Positions 7,645 to 18,667 are shown, counted from the stretch's first letter. The stretch is DNA of 64,000 nt from Ordospora colligata OC4 (GCF_000803265.1 NW_014575404.1:124001-188000), one strand, 5' to 3'. The notes: a model not told the origin generated them from the sequence alone. Translations and numbers: made by a program.

Positions 7645-10600
7645 ATGCTCAAGAGGATTCTCTTGAGGATGTTGAACAGGGTGCTCGGCAGCTATGTTGA
7701 GAACATAGACAGGCACCAGATAGAGCTTGGGATATTCAAAGGACATGTCTCAGTCACGAATCTCAGGATCAAGCCGTGTGTGATATCTAGGATCTTCAAG
7801 GGAAGGGTGATCTGCAATAGTATTGGAAAGCTTCATATTAAGGTTCCATGGAAGAGCTTTAACAGGCATCCTGTTGAGATCCACATCCGCGATGTTGAAA
7901 TTAAGCTTGGAAAGACAGATTTTTGCTGGTGCTTTGCAGATGGAGGACTGTGTCAGGAATGTAGTGCACTTGAGGTGTACGAGGTCATGAGAAGACTTGA
8001 CCAATTGAATCTTTTTTCTGACGATGACGGCAATTCGGTTTTGTTTGCAGACCTGATGATTGGAAATGGGCCTCGTGTATTAATAGAAAACATAAGCATT
8101 GAATATGTGAGTGGAGTGCCTATGGGCATTAGTATCAGGCAGGCTTCATTCAATGCAAAGCATATCAGCAGTGAGGAGTGCAAAGGCAGTAATCTAAAGA
8201 GACTTGATATTGCTGGAATTGAGACGACTGGGCTTCTAGCTATCATCCAGCCTTTTGATGTATTTTCTATAATAAGCATGATTAATGAAAAACCTTGCAT
8301 TGAAACACGCATTAGTGAGCTTAGCATCAAGACAAGACAAACGGTTGTTCAAGAGATCATGGCCAGGGTGAGAGATTATGAAGATGATGGCGTTAGATGG
8401 AAGCTTTTTAGAATGCACGATGAATACAAAATGCTGCTCAAGATGATAAGGGATGCGAATGGGCTTAATCAAATGAACGATGCTGTGGATGATGATCAGC
8501 CTGCCATCATCAGAATGCTTGAATGCCTTGTTAGATTACAAATCAGAATAATTGAGTCGAGAGGCGTATTGATTGATGACATACCTGATCTAGTGGTTAA
8601 GGTCAGAGAGTACACAAACCTTTTAGATAAACACGAATTAACACAAAGAGAAATAGAAAGGAAGAATGCATATGAAAGAGAGATGTGCCTTGAGCGACTG
8701 CTGAGGATTAGAAGGATAAGGTCCAATCGATTGAAGAACATGTCATGGAAAAGTTTGTTCTATGAGCAGAGTATCCATGCACAAGAAGGAAACCCAGTAA
8801 AGATGCAGTTGAATGTGCTTCTGGAAAAGTGTGTGTTTGAATTTGTTGATGATGAGGGACAAGGTGTTCTGATGATACTTTCTGAAGTAAGTGCCAGCTC
8901 TAAAGATTTTTTATCAGGATCAAGTATGAGATTTAAGGTAAATGAATCAAAGGGATACTTTATTGATGCACGCAAGAATGGACATGAGCCTTACTGTGAA
9001 TTGGCGTCTCATTTTATTGAAGGTAAGTGTGTTTTAGCATATGAAGGAGCTGAAATGTGCCTGAATGGATATATAAACCGATGGATGCTATATGGATACC
9101 AAAAGGAGTTGATTCATGTACTTGGTATGTTTGCAAGAATTGTGAGGAATGCTTTACCGCCTTCATACATGGCTTATGGATTTGCTCGTAGATTCCGTGT
9201 GAATGTGAAGATAAGGATGGTTACTGCAGAATTTGACATTCTGAGACTGATTGATGCAGGAGAGGGCAAACGACATAGTGTAGTGTCTGAGAATGTGAGT
9301 GTGTCATATCTGGACGATTCAATAGCTCGACGAAGAGTTGGGTCGTTGCGCATATCTTCTGTGATTGCAAGTGTGGCAGACAGTGTTACTGAGGCAAGGA
9401 TACCGCTTTCCAACAGCATAGAGGTAAGCGTATTGTATGTAGATGGAGTTTTTTATGTGAAGACGTCGATGATGGACTTGTACATGCATGAGGTGCCTGC
9501 TGGAAAGGCTCGAGATGGAATGATGTTTCCTTCAGGTTTTATTGTTCCTAACTTTGAGGTGTGTTCCGACACTATAAAGATCAATGTGAGCGAAGGTGTT
9601 ATTGAAGTGGAGAAGGCAAGGATTGGAGGAAACGGAGGAAGCTTGATGTTTTGGAATGTGTATGGATTTAAATTAGTTGATGGAGATGGTCGAAGAGTGT
9701 TTTGTGTGCCTAAAATGAAGATGAGTGTGCGCTTACATGAGTCTGTTTTTGTGGATGTTGAGTACCTGAGAATCCGTGGAGGGTATACAAGAATGCTGAG
9801 GAAAATGAATGTAATGATGGGAGGAGGATTTCAGGGATTGAGAGTTGTTGTGAATATTGAAAGATTGAGGATTCGATTGAGTGGGAGGAGAATGCAGTTG
9901 AAAATTGATGTTGATGAATTCAAAGATGGATATGTGAAGAAAGTGACAATATGGATGAATGCCAGTATGTTATGTGTAAATGGATTGATTTATGGGGAAT
10001 CATTGAGAGGTGATGAGGTGAAATTGGAGTTTAACAAAGAAGATTTGTATAAGCTGATGAAAGTTTATAAATTTGCCTGGAGAATATATGGAGCAGGATA
10101 TGTGAAGGAGTATAGTATGGCAGGGAAGGATGTGTGGATAAGGAATGTACAAGTGAATTTTGAAGGATTGGTGATACGAATGCCTGAGTTGAATTGCAAG
10201 GCTGGAGAGTTTGGAATGAATGTGATGCCGATGAGTGTGATTATCTATGAAGATATTGGATCTGAGTGTTGTGATCAAGGAGTTGCTTTTGAGCTTGTTG
10301 ATGGATTGGTATTGGGAAATATCAGCAGGATTAGTGTGAAGATACATGGAGAAGTAAGCAAGAAAGTTGTGAATGCTTTTGCAAGTATGCATGGATGTGT
10401 GATGGAGATGTTAGATGAGGTAGAGATGAAAGGGAAGGATACAAAAATCCATGGTTATAATGTTGACAGAGATGTAGAGATTATGCTAGATACATGTGTT
10501 TGGATAACATCTAATCAGGATAGATTGAATGTTAATGGTGTATTGATGGTTAAGATGAATGCTAATCGCTGGGATGCAGAAGTAAGTGTGCTGGAAATGA

Positions 10601-13600
10601 AAACAGAAGATATGCATTCGGTTAGATTGAATGGAATACACGCTGCTAATGAGGAAGGTAAATTGCTAGTGTGCTGTAAGAGGATGGATATTGGCATTGA
10701 AATTCATATGATTGCAGGTGTATTTTATGCATTTGCAGATGTATGGATGTATAGTGAGATACTTGATAGTAAGTTGGTTTTTTTTGAGATTATGAATGTA
10801 AATATTGAGAATGTAATACTTTGCTATGGAAACAACATTCAGGTAATAAAGTTAAGAGAAGTTAGATATGATGGAGGATGCAAGATGTACTACAAGACTG
10901 CGTTTGGAACAGAAAGTATAGTGGAGTACAGGAAGAGGAGGGGAAAGAAAGGAGGGTTTGTGCTGAGTGTGCAGGGTGGATGCTGTGATGCAAGCATGGC
11001 TATTGACACGATGTGGATGTTCCTTCGAGATTGCCTGAAAGCTTGTGAAATTTTGAAAATTGAGGCTCATGGAGAAGAAGTTGGAGTGATTATAATGGGA
11101 GTGGAAGGATTGATGTATAAAGGATTGATGAAGATTTGTGTGCCTATTGGGTATCTTAAGATTGATAGAGAGTTGAAATTGAGTGGCAGAGTTGTATGTA
11201 GTACTGAGATGTATGAGTGTGATAAACGAAGGTTTGTACCTGTTGTTGAGGAAAATGTTTATGTTATTGGTGGTGGATGTGATGGAGTAAGTGTGAATCC
11301 AGTGAATAGATTGAGGGTTTCGGCAAGCAAATATGGTTTTGAGACGATTTTTGATGTATTTCAAGGATTTACAAAAAACAAGATGGGATATAGAAAGGTT
11401 CGAGTAAAAAATGTAACTGGAATGATACTGATAGCTAGTGTAATGAGAGGTGATTTGAAAGTTGAAGCAGGTGAGGTTTGTGATCTTGAGGTTTGGAACT
11501 GTGAACAGGGTATAAGAATAACTAATGAAGAAGGAAGTAGTGGAGGATATTTAGAAGTATGTATTGGACAAACAAGTATCGATATTGATGGGCAAAGGTG
11601 TATTTTGAGTGTTGATCAGAAGGATGATTTGATTATTGTGACGATTGTCCATTCACTGACTGTTGTTAATCAGTGTGAATTGGCAGTTTGTGTAAGGATA
11701 AGGTACTCAAATGAGCATGTGGTTGAGATTGAGATGCAAGATGGAGCGATGCATACTGTGTGTTTATGTGGTGACTTTGTTCTAGAGATAGGACTTGGAA
11801 CAAAATATAATGTGATTGGAAGAATGAATATGGGAAATGTAGAGCAAGGGATTGGATGGAGATGCATGATGGATAGAGAGATTAACGTTGGAGTAGATAT
11901 TTTTTCAAGGAATGAGAGTGTACCTGGCTTGGTGATTATGATTGTATATCCTGTTTTTGAGATAGTTAATAAAGCAGGGTTTGCGTTGGATCTTGCGCTA
12001 TGGACAAATGAAAAGCACGTTGTAGAAGAACTTGAGGATGGACTAATCAGAAAGAATATTTTATTTAGTCTAAGTGATGGAGAAAGCAGAAATGTATATG
12101 GGATTGATGCAAGTGAGTATTCGTTGCTTAGTGTACTTGATGTAGAGAGTGGAAAGAGTGCAAAAGTGTTTAGTGAAGGAGAGCTTATTAGAATGTGGGG
12201 TAAGCGATTGATGATAAAGAAAGAAAGCTGTGTGATTGATGAGTTTTTTGGAAAGCATGATCTTATGTGCAAGACCAGGATTGTCATATGCCCATACACT
12301 GTGGTAATCAATAACTTGAGTAGGGATGTAATGATTAATGGATGTGTGTATCAAAAGGGAAAGACATGCGCAGATCTAATACTGACAATCCGTGATATGG
12401 AGATTGGCGGATATAGACTTGATGTGCCGATTGCTATAGATAAAGTGTGTATTGCTGAGGTAGTATTATTGAAGAAGACAGTGGGCGCTGATGATTTGAT
12501 GATTTGTAATGATGTAAAGCAGGTGAATATGAATACAGAAAAAATGGTGAATGAATTAGATGAGGATGCAAGAAGCCACAGTAATGATTTGATAGATGTT
12601 CAAGGGATTGTAAAAGGCAAGGAATGCAGAATTGGAATGCAACCTAGACAGATGAATGTTATTGTTGAATTCAGGCAAATTCAAGAAGTAAAAGAAATTG
12701 AGATAAGACACGCATGTGTGCTTGTAAATAACACGAGGTTCAGACTATTGATAGTGTCTGAGAATGAGTATTTGAATGTGGAAGCAAAGAGTACAGGCTT
12801 TATGAAGATGATATCAGACGGAATGTTTCTATTTGCAGCAGAAAGTGGGAGTAGAATATACATGAATGGAGAGAATGTGTATGTTCCTGCAGATATTGTA
12901 GCGAAGAGACACTTCAGTCTTAAGGTTTCAGAGAATGTGTTATTCGGTATCAGTCGGATGATGGACAATAAGCAGCAGATATTTACTGTGATAGAGGAAA
13001 GTGAATGGCCTTATGCAATATGCAACAGTACACAGCTTGAAGTGAAGTTTGTTCAGGACCGTGGGATTGCAGAGCATGTTGTTAGCAGCAGGAGTATTTG
13101 CTGGTATGCATTAGAAAGTATGATGTTTGAGCCGATTATTGTTTTGGAGATATACGGAACAAAGATACCGATTCAGTTGAATAAGAATGGAACCTTAAGG
13201 ATTTCTGCAATAACTGTATGTGTATTTGAGACAATCAGATGTAGGGTTGTACATATATGTGAAGACTTACAAGACTTAAGGAATATTGGAGCAAGTATAG
13301 TGTTTGATGCAGCTGAGACGAGTATTTCACTTATGGATGTGGAAGGTACAGAAGTATTATGTGTGAATTTAGTGAATACAAGAATATTGGTGAAACTTAG
13401 ATATGGAGTTGTGCACTTACTTGGAGAAGCATTTGTATATGAGAATTTTGAGGTTGATTTACAGGTTGGCAGTGTACAGATCGATAACCAGGCACTGTTC
13501 TGTGTATTTCCTGTGATTGTTTATCCTCTTAAGAAATCCAAACGCATAGGAAGACGAAGAATAGAAGAAGTCTTTGCATCATTAAGATTTGAAATAGATA

Positions 13601-14862
13601 GATCTGTGCATTGTATTGCGGTTTCTGAGATTCACTGCAGTATCAGAGAGTTTGCATTGAATATTGAAGAAATGCTTGTGAAGAAGATTGTGAAAATATT
13701 TGATGTTTATGAAATTCATCGATATGCACAAAAAACGAATGCACAGACATGGATCAGAATATCCAGGATGAAGATTGAACAGATGGAGATGAAGATAAAC
13801 TTCCTGAAAGATGTAGAATCAGGGTTTGTCTCAAGCGTGCTAGGTTTTTTGATAAACAGCATCAGTGACTTTTCTATGGAGATAGACGGAATGTGGGAGG
13901 ATGAAATGCATACGTCTACTGACAGACTTATCAACATGATTAGTGATTTTTATCTTGCACAGTTCAAGAGCAATTTATGCAGAGTTTTTGCACATCTTGA
14001 TATTATTGGAAATATTGGAAGTCTTACTGAATCGGTGTCAATGGGTATGAAGGGATTGCTTGCCGAGTCTGTGTCTGGAGGTACAGGCACTACACGTGGG
14101 ATTGTAAGGGGAGGAAAGAGCCTACTGAAAAACACAGTTTTTGGAGTTTCTAATACGGTTGGAAAGTTTTCAAGAAGTGTAAGTGCTGGTGTCACACTTG
14201 TGACGTTTGATGCACAAAAAAGAAAGAGCATATGGTGTCCTTATACTCATGATGGCAACCTTATGGTACCGAGCAAAAACCACAAAGGTGTAGTTGCAGC
14301 AATATACAAGGAAACTGGTGGATTGATTAAGGCAATATCGCACGGAGTGACAGGAATAGCAACTGCTCCTATCCGAGGAGCATCACGCGGAGTTTCTGGG
14401 GTTATGAAGGGACTGGGTAAAGGTTTTATTGGTGCATTTACCAAGCCAATTGTTGGTGTTGCGGATCTTGTTGCAAATGTTTCTGAGACCATAAAGATGT
14501 GTGTTGATGGAAAAGTACTTAGAATTCAATATCCAAGACCTTATATTGATGAATATGGATATGATGAAGGCCTGTGCCAAGGATTTTACATATTCTCGAT
14601 GATGATCAAAAGATCAGCGGAGGAAAGATTTATTGATGCGTCATTTGGTACTTTCAATACAAAGTGCCAATTGATACTGACAACAAGGAGACTGCTGTTA
14701 CTAAACAAGAGTGATATGTTGGATGTGTGTGTATCTAATGTGGATGTTGATGAATCCCATTATGTTATAATTAGTGTGTTTAAGGTCAGTGTAGAAAGAG
14801 CGTCTTTCATCAATTCCATAAAGCAAATGAAAGAAAATCTCAGTCTAATATCCACTGGGTAA
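7645..14862 (+). CDS. VPS13: VPS13-family bridge-like lipid-transfer protein
   Basis: The largest gene in the window (2,405 residues). The N-terminus (LNRVLGSYVENIDRHQIELG, then FKGHVSVTNLRIKP) is the diagnostic chorein motif that opens the hydrophobic groove for phospholipids at membrane contact sites. The middle is a long beta-rich region with few landmarks. From about residue 2,130 comes the conserved C-terminal ATG2_C/APT1-like part (SVSMGMKGLLAESVSGG, FGVSNTVGKFSRSVSAG, GVTGIATAPIRGASRGVSG). It ends with a PH-like segment near 2,340 (CQLILTTRRLLLLNKSD). It is shorter than yeast VPS13 (about 3,100 aa). The start follows CCCTAA. It is expected to move bulk lipid between the ER and other organelles; which ones cannot be told. 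Confidence 0.93.
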   Translation: MLKRILLRMLNRVLGSYVENIDRHQIELGIFKGHVSVTNLRIKPCVISRIFKGRVICNSIGKLHIKVPWKSFNRHPVEIHIRDVEIKLGKTDFCWCFADGGLCQECSALEVYEVMRRLDQLNLFSDDDGNSVLFADLMIGNGPRVLIENISIEYVSGVPMGISIRQASFNAKHISSEECKGSNLKRLDIAGIETTGLLAIIQPFDVFSIISMINEKPCIETRISELSIKTRQTVVQEIMARVRDYEDDGVRWKLFRMHDEYKMLLKMIRDANGLNQMNDAVDDDQPAIIRMLECLVRLQIRIIESRGVLIDDIPDLVVKVREYTNLLDKHELTQREIERKNAYEREMCLERLLRIRRIRSNRLKNMSWKSLFYEQSIHAQEGNPVKMQLNVLLEKCVFEFVDDEGQGVLMILSEVSASSKDFLSGSSMRFKVNESKGYFIDARKNGHEPYCELASHFIEGKCVLAYEGAEMCLNGYINRWMLYGYQKELIHVLGMFARIVRNALPPSYMAYGFARRFRVNVKIRMVTAEFDILRLIDAGEGKRHSVVSENVSVSYLDDSIARRRVGSLRISSVIASVADSVTEARIPLSNSIEVSVLYVDGVFYVKTSMMDLYMHEVPAGKARDGMMFPSGFIVPNFEVCSDTIKINVSEGVIEVEKARIGGNGGSLMFWNVYGFKLVDGDGRRVFCVPKMKMSVRLHESVFVDVEYLRIRGGYTRMLRKMNVMMGGGFQGLRVVVNIERLRIRLSGRRMQLKIDVDEFKDGYVKKVTIWMNASMLCVNGLIYGESLRGDEVKLEFNKEDLYKLMKVYKFAWRIYGAGYVKEYSMAGKDVWIRNVQVNFEGLVIRMPELNCKAGEFGMNVMPMSVIIYEDIGSECCDQGVAFELVDGLVLGNISRISVKIHGEVSKKVVNAFASMHGCVMEMLDEVEMKGKDTKIHGYNVDRDVEIMLDTCVWITSNQDRLNVNGVLMVKMNANRWDAEVSVLEMKTEDMHSVRLNGIHAANEEGKLLVCCKRMDIGIEIHMIAGVFYAFADVWMYSEILDSKLVFFEIMNVNIENVILCYGNNIQVIKLREVRYDGGCKMYYKTAFGTESIVEYRKRRGKKGGFVLSVQGGCCDASMAIDTMWMFLRDCLKACEILKIEAHGEEVGVIIMGVEGLMYKGLMKICVPIGYLKIDRELKLSGRVVCSTEMYECDKRRFVPVVEENVYVIGGGCDGVSVNPVNRLRVSASKYGFETIFDVFQGFTKNKMGYRKVRVKNVTGMILIASVMRGDLKVEAGEVCDLEVWNCEQGIRITNEEGSSGGYLEVCIGQTSIDIDGQRCILSVDQKDDLIIVTIVHSLTVVNQCELAVCVRIRYSNEHVVEIEMQDGAMHTVCLCGDFVLEIGLGTKYNVIGRMNMGNVEQGIGWRCMMDREINVGVDIFSRNESVPGLVIMIVYPVFEIVNKAGFALDLALWTNEKHVVEELEDGLIRKNILFSLSDGESRNVYGIDASEYSLLSVLDVESGKSAKVFSEGELIRMWGKRLMIKKESCVIDEFFGKHDLMCKTRIVICPYTVVINNLSRDVMINGCVYQKGKTCADLILTIRDMEIGGYRLDVPIAIDKVCIAEVVLLKKTVGADDLMICNDVKQVNMNTEKMVNELDEDARSHSNDLIDVQGIVKGKECRIGMQPRQMNVIVEFRQIQEVKEIEIRHACVLVNNTRFRLLIVSENEYLNVEAKSTGFMKMISDGMFLFAAESGSRIYMNGENVYVPADIVAKRHFSLKVSENVLFGISRMMDNKQQIFTVIEESEWPYAICNSTQLEVKFVQDRGIAEHVVSSRSICWYALESMMFEPIIVLEIYGTKIPIQLNKNGTLRISAITVCVFETIRCRVVHICEDLQDLRNIGASIVFDAAETSISLMDVEGTEVLCVNLVNTRILVKLRYGVVHLLGEAFVYENFEVDLQVGSVQIDNQALFCVFPVIVYPLKKSKRIGRRRIEEVFASLRFEIDRSVHCIAVSEIHCSIREFALNIEEMLVKKIVKIFDVYEIHRYAQKTNAQTWIRISRMKIEQMEMKINFLKDVESGFVSSVLGFLINSISDFSMEIDGMWEDEMHTSTDRLINMISDFYLAQFKSNLCRVFAHLDIIGNIGSLTESVSMGMKGLLAESVSGGTGTTRGIVRGGKSLLKNTVFGVSNTVGKFSRSVSAGVTLVTFDAQKRKSIWCPYTHDGNLMVPSKNHKGVVAAIYKETGGLIKAISHGVTGIATAPIRGASRGVSGVMKGLGKGFIGAFTKPIVGVADLVANVSETIKMCVDGKVLRIQYPRPYIDEYGYDEGLCQGFYIFSMMIKRSAEERFIDASFGTFNTKCQLILTTRRLLLLNKSDMLDVCVSNVDVDESHYVIISVFKVSVERASFINSIKQMKENLSLISTG

Positions 14863-15056
14863 TAGATTATTTTTAATCCAATTCAAATGTAAAGTATATT
14901 TAGTTTATATAGAGTCACAAGCCTTATGCAAGCATAGAAGTTCATGCTGTGCGCTAATGAAATAAAATCATGTATATAATTCAAATTATCTCAATAATAA
15001 ACAACACAATAACAAGTTCTAATAAGTTTAGTTGTTGATAAATCGATCTAGGTGAT

Positions 15057-15962
15057 TCACAGGAAATAGTCAGGAATCTTTGTGGATACAAGCATCTCCA
15101 CTTTTGTTGGAGACGGCTCAAACTGGGTAAAGCTGTATGATCCGTATTCATCCATTTCCATTAGGGTAGCGAGATTGCCGCATCTGTAGCAATAATTCGG
15201 TGCACTGAATATTGTCACACATCCTTTCTCATGGCTCCAGTTGTATCCATTCATCACCAGCTGGTGTGCCCTACATATCATCTTCAATCCGTTTCTCTCG
15301 TTAAACGATTCAGTTATATCTCTTCCAAAAGTGTATCCTGCTCCTCTGGGTGATGGGCCCCATCCAGGTCGTTCATCAGGATCAGACCAGAGCAGATCAC
15401 ACATAGGCCCTTCGTGAGGCACCTCAACCTTCCTGTCAATGCTCTTCAGCTGATCTAGAGTCTCAAAGGATGGACTTAGTCCTCCATGACAGCAGAATGT
15501 GTCGTTGCCAACAACCGCTGCTACAGGCAAGTAATCAAAAAGATCTGTGAGGCTTCTCCACACTAAAGATGTTCCATATTTTCTGACACACTCATCGTAA
15601 AATCCATAAACCTGTGTTATCTGCCTGCTCTCGTGATTACCTCTCAATAGCCACACCCTGTCCGGATACTTCACTTTCAGGCACAGCAGTATTGAAATTG
15701 TCTCGACTGAATGGTATCCTCGGTCCACATAATCCCCCATAAACAGAAAGTTTGTGTACGGCGGAAGACCTCCTACCTTAAAAAGCTCCATCAGATCGTA
15801 GAATTGCCCATGTACATCCCCACATACAGTAACAGGTGCCTTTACACTTACCACATTCTCTTCTTTCATGAAAACTTCTGCTGCCATCTCACAAAGGTGT
15901 TTTATTTCCAGCTCAGTCAGTAGGCTACATCTGAACAGCTTTTCAAGATAATTCTCTATCAT
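15057..15962 (-). CDS. Serine/threonine protein phosphatase 2A catalytic subunit
   Basis: A 301-residue PPP-family phosphatase with all metal and active-site motifs: GDVHG (48-52), GDYVDRG (76-82), GNHE (108-111), the later HGG and the SAPNYC loop. Length and the C-terminal PDYFL, whose terminal Leu is carboxymethylated in PP2A, identify PP2A-C rather than PP1 or calcineurin; PP4 and PP6 end similarly but fit less well. The longest frame starts at a TTG (15986), but a CCCC lies between it and the ATG at 15962, so I use the ATG. The gene is head to head with CDC25 over 243 bp. Confidence 0.93.
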   Translation of the reverse strand: MIENYLEKLFRCSLLTELEIKHLCEMAAEVFMKEENVVSVKAPVTVCGDVHGQFYDLMELFKVGGLPPYTNFLFMGDYVDRGYHSVETISILLCLKVKYPDRVWLLRGNHESRQITQVYGFYDECVRKYGTSLVWRSLTDLFDYLPVAAVVGNDTFCCHGGLSPSFETLDQLKSIDRKVEVPHEGPMCDLLWSDPDERPGWGPSPRGAGYTFGRDITESFNERNGLKMICRAHQLVMNGYNWSHEKGCVTIFSAPNYCYRCGNLATLMEMDEYGSYSFTQFEPSPTKVEMLVSTKIPDYFL

Positions 15963-16205
15963 CTTTCGTATTGTTCCGGGGTTCAAATATTTTCGTGTTT
16001 GATTGTACGTTTCACAAGGTATGTCTTAAGTATTTTGATGACGTTTTCTGCTACTTGCATCATTGATACTGTGTTATTTACTTCAGCTAGAGTATTTGCC
16101 TACAAATTGCTGTAATTGCATAATCAAGCATGACAATGATTGTGTCATTAATTTATGTCGTAATGAGTTTATATTGTGCGTTCTGTCAAACAACACCCTG
16201 GACGG

Positions 16206-16985
16206 ATGGATGGCCTGTTGTTTGCCTCGAGTGAGAGTGATGCATGTATGTTGCCGACCGATTCGATGTGTTCCAAACCATTTAGGGAGTTTTTTTGGTC
16301 GTCCAGTGATGATGTACAGTTTGAAGGACTTGGAAACAATCCGTTTGAGGAGTCAAGTATGCTTGAAGAGAGGCTACCTAAGGGCTCATTAGAAGAGGTT
16401 ACGAATAGGGGGAAATGCACACATAAAATGAGAAAGATGGATAGAATAACATCGTTTGCATCTACTATGAAGAAGAAGCAAGAAGTCGATTTCTGGAACG
16501 ACTTTGGAAGTGAAGAACAGGCTTCCCTGCCTACCCTTGGATATGGAAAGAGTGACAGCATCCAAAGAATATCTGTTGATGTTGCAAAACAGGTGATTGA
16601 GGGTTTATATGATATAGAGTACCAGGTTATTGATTGCAGGTTCGCATATGAATATGACGGAGGGCACATAGTTAATGCAATAAACATAAGCACATCACGA
16701 GAGGTTGCCACATTGCTGAGGAGTCCAAAGGTGCTGATTTTTCACTGTGAGTTTTCCTCAATAAGAGCACCGAGACTTGCACAGTGCCTTAGAAACATGG
16801 ATAGGATGAAGAATCCATATCCGCGCTTGAGTGTTCCTGAAATATATGTTATGGAAGGAGGATACAAGAAGTTTTACAGGAAGTATCCTGAGATGTGCAG
16901 TCCACAGGGATATGTTGCTATGGATGATCGAACACACAGGAGCCTGTGTAAAAAAGATAAATTTAGAGTAAATAAAAGATACTAG
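16206..16985 (+). CDS. CDC25: CDC25-type dual-specificity phosphatase (M-phase inducer)
   Basis: A 259-residue protein with an acidic/Ser-rich N-terminal half and a C-terminal rhodanese-like domain. VIDCRFAYEYDGGHIVNAINI (141-161) is the CDC25 hallmark leading into the domain. The active site is HCEFSSIR, with Cys181 and Arg187. The segment after it (NPYPRLSVPEIYVMEGGYKKFY) is also CDC25-specific. It should remove inhibitory phosphates from the CDK Thr-Tyr pair and trigger mitosis. The N-terminal regulatory region is very short compared with fungal or animal CDC25. The ATG lies 7 nt after a CCC; a GTG 30 bp upstream would place the motif inside the frame. Confidence 0.92.
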   Translation: MDGLLFASSESDACMLPTDSMCSKPFREFFWSSSDDVQFEGLGNNPFEESSMLEERLPKGSLEEVTNRGKCTHKMRKMDRITSFASTMKKKQEVDFWNDFGSEEQASLPTLGYGKSDSIQRISVDVAKQVIEGLYDIEYQVIDCRFAYEYDGGHIVNAINISTSREVATLLRSPKVLIFHCEFSSIRAPRLAQCLRNMDRMKNPYPRLSVPEIYVMEGGYKKFYRKYPEMCSPQGYVAMDDRTHRSLCKKDKFRVNKRY

Positions 16986-17081
16986 AGTTTTAAATACATA
17001 TGAATTTGTGTATCTGATGATGTGGCGTTTGGGATTGTTATCAAACTTTGATGAATCATGTGCTATACAACATGCCCTTGT

Positions 17082-17651
17082 ATGCATAATGAGTTTATCA
17101 TGTCGATCATATTGACTTACAGATCAGTCATTGGTTTGCTAAAAGATTCGTTCAGTGGGGCAAGGAATGTAATTGTTAGCAATATGTTGCTGATTCTAAT
17201 CACATTTGTAGTGTGTGTAGGTATGAAGCTTTTTGTTGACTTTATTTTAGGATACCTAGCCATAACTACAGATAATGAAAAGAATAGTGGATGCGTTGAG
17301 AAGGGAGAGTATGGCTTGGTTATAATAGTGAATAGCGATTACAAGATGGAAAAGGGAAAGGTGCTTTCTCAAGTGTGCCACGGGATGTCTAAGGTGATGA
17401 CATATTTGTTCAGAAACAATGAGTTACGAAAGGAGTGGAAGAGGAATGGAGAGGCAAAGATCGTGTTGAAGGGCAGCAGTGCTCAAATAGAGCAGATTAT
17501 AAAGGATACGGAATTAAAAGGGATTCGTCACCATGCTGTGTATGATGCAGGCAGAACACAGGTGCCTCCAGGAGCAAATACGGTTGTAGTTCTTGGACCT
17601 GCGCTTCGAGATCAACTTACACCAATCTCAGGACATCTAAAGTTGTATTAG
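17082..17651 (+). CDS. PTH2: Peptidyl-tRNA hydrolase, PTH2 family
   Basis: A 189-residue protein with one N-terminal membrane segment (SNMLLILITFVVCVGMKLFV) followed by the PTH2 domain: LVIIVNSDYKMEKGKVLSQVCHG, then VLKGSSAQIEQI, and the signature DAGRTQVPPGANTVVVLGP. It hydrolyses the ester bond of peptidyl-tRNAs released prematurely from ribosomes. The N-terminal anchor occurs in eukaryotic PTH2, where the protein is mitochondrial or membrane-bound; here it may sit on the ER or mitosome. An upstream ATG (17058) is open, but the CCC lies just after it and 4 nt before the ATG chosen. Confidence 0.94.
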   Translation: MHNEFIMSIILTYRSVIGLLKDSFSGARNVIVSNMLLILITFVVCVGMKLFVDFILGYLAITTDNEKNSGCVEKGEYGLVIIVNSDYKMEKGKVLSQVCHGMSKVMTYLFRNNELRKEWKRNGEAKIVLKGSSAQIEQIIKDTELKGIRHHAVYDAGRTQVPPGANTVVVLGPALRDQLTPISGHLKLY

Positions 17652-17977
17652 GTGTACATGAATGTTATGTGATTGTATAAGATAAAGTTATGTATCATTG
17701 GATTATATAAAATTATTTAAGATAAGGCTATACTTGATTGCATATGATAAGATATAAATACATCCAGTTTAACCATGCAATGTATTCATCATTTCTAATA
17801 TATCGAGATATGAAGTGAATTGGTAAGCATCATTTATTAAATTTTATTGATTACATTTGTTCTATCAATACTTTCAATACAATCCCTAAATATAATGGTA
17901 TTTTCATATAATCCGTCATTCATCTGGTACATATCCGCCAACACTCATCATTTATTGAATGACACTGCATAACTCAA
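17652..17977. other. 326-bp AT-rich intergenic region without a recognised gene
   Basis: Lies between the 3' ends of the convergent genes PTH2 and 6-phosphogluconolactonase. It is strongly AT-rich with several near-repeats of GATAAG and ATATAA (for example around 17680-17760). I find no tRNA-like cloverleaf, no frame worth calling and no start motif followed by an open frame. It may hold the 3' ends and termination signals of both neighbours. Confidence 0.5.
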
Positions 17978-18568
17978 TCATCTTTTCAATATAACAACAT
18001 AATCCTTGTTGATTCTTGCCAATATGCTTTTATCAGGCTGCTCAATCTTCTTCTCCTTGCTACCAGGAACTACAAATATCAGCTCCTTAACCTTTTCATT
18101 GATGTACCTTGGTGTAATAGTCACTCTTTTGGGTGACACTGTAAAATCTCCCTCCAAAGCAGTCACATAAAGCAAGGAATCAAGTTCAGGGCATTCAGGC
18201 AGTAAAGAACAAATATGTCCATCCCCACCTATCCCTAGCAAACATACATCAATCACAATCCCATTCAGAACATTTGCGTATTCAATGGCAGCTTTCTCCA
18301 GTGGCACAGATGTGTCTATCGGATGCACTTTTGCATTTATTCTGTTCAAGAATCCACAAGCTGCTGTATGATTCAACTGCTCCTGATCTTCTCGCTCATC
18401 AGAGTAAAAAATATCCCATTTGGACGTATCCAGCTGCTCGTACCTGCAATCATCAAGACACTTCAGTATAGAGCCTCCTGAAATCATCAATGACAAACAC
18501 TTGCCAGAATAATACCTGAGAATCTGGTAGATTTCCTCATTAAAGTCATTAGTAAACAAAACACTCAT
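17978..18568 (-). CDS. 6-phosphogluconolactonase
   Basis: Second enzyme of the oxidative pentose phosphate pathway, hydrolysing 6-phosphogluconolactone to 6-phosphogluconate. The 196-residue product is short but carries the family motifs: MISGGSILKCL (substrate phosphate loop), FYSDERE (matching F-x-DER), and VDVC-type LLGIGGDGHICSLLPECPEL, close to the usual LGxGxDGHTxSLFP. The start ATG follows CCCTTTGA. Most of the reduction is in the N-terminal helices. It would supply NADPH and pentose phosphates; no other gene of the pathway is in the window. Confidence 0.88.
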   Translation of the reverse strand: MSVLFTNDFNEEIYQILRYYSGKCLSLMISGGSILKCLDDCRYEQLDTSKWDIFYSDEREDQEQLNHTAACGFLNRINAKVHPIDTSVPLEKAAIEYANVLNGIVIDVCLLGIGGDGHICSLLPECPELDSLLYVTALEGDFTVSPKRVTITPRYINEKVKELIFVVPGSKEKKIEQPDKSILARINKDYVVILKR

Positions 18569-18667
18569 TCAAAGGGTAGAGCCTATGCACAAATCAACAT
18601 ATTTCAATTCATACTCATAAAAAACATTTGAGTTCTCAAACCAATAAAATTAAAATAAATCATCAGT

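Noticed and set aside
11670..12311. 213-codon minus-strand frame
   Set aside because: Antisense within VPS13; Ser/Leu/Thr-rich shadow without any motif.
17005..17057. TGATGATG and TTTGATGAA near 17014-17054, considered as a box C/D snoRNA
   Set aside because: No convincing D box (CTGA), no terminal stem, and no identifiable guide stretch.
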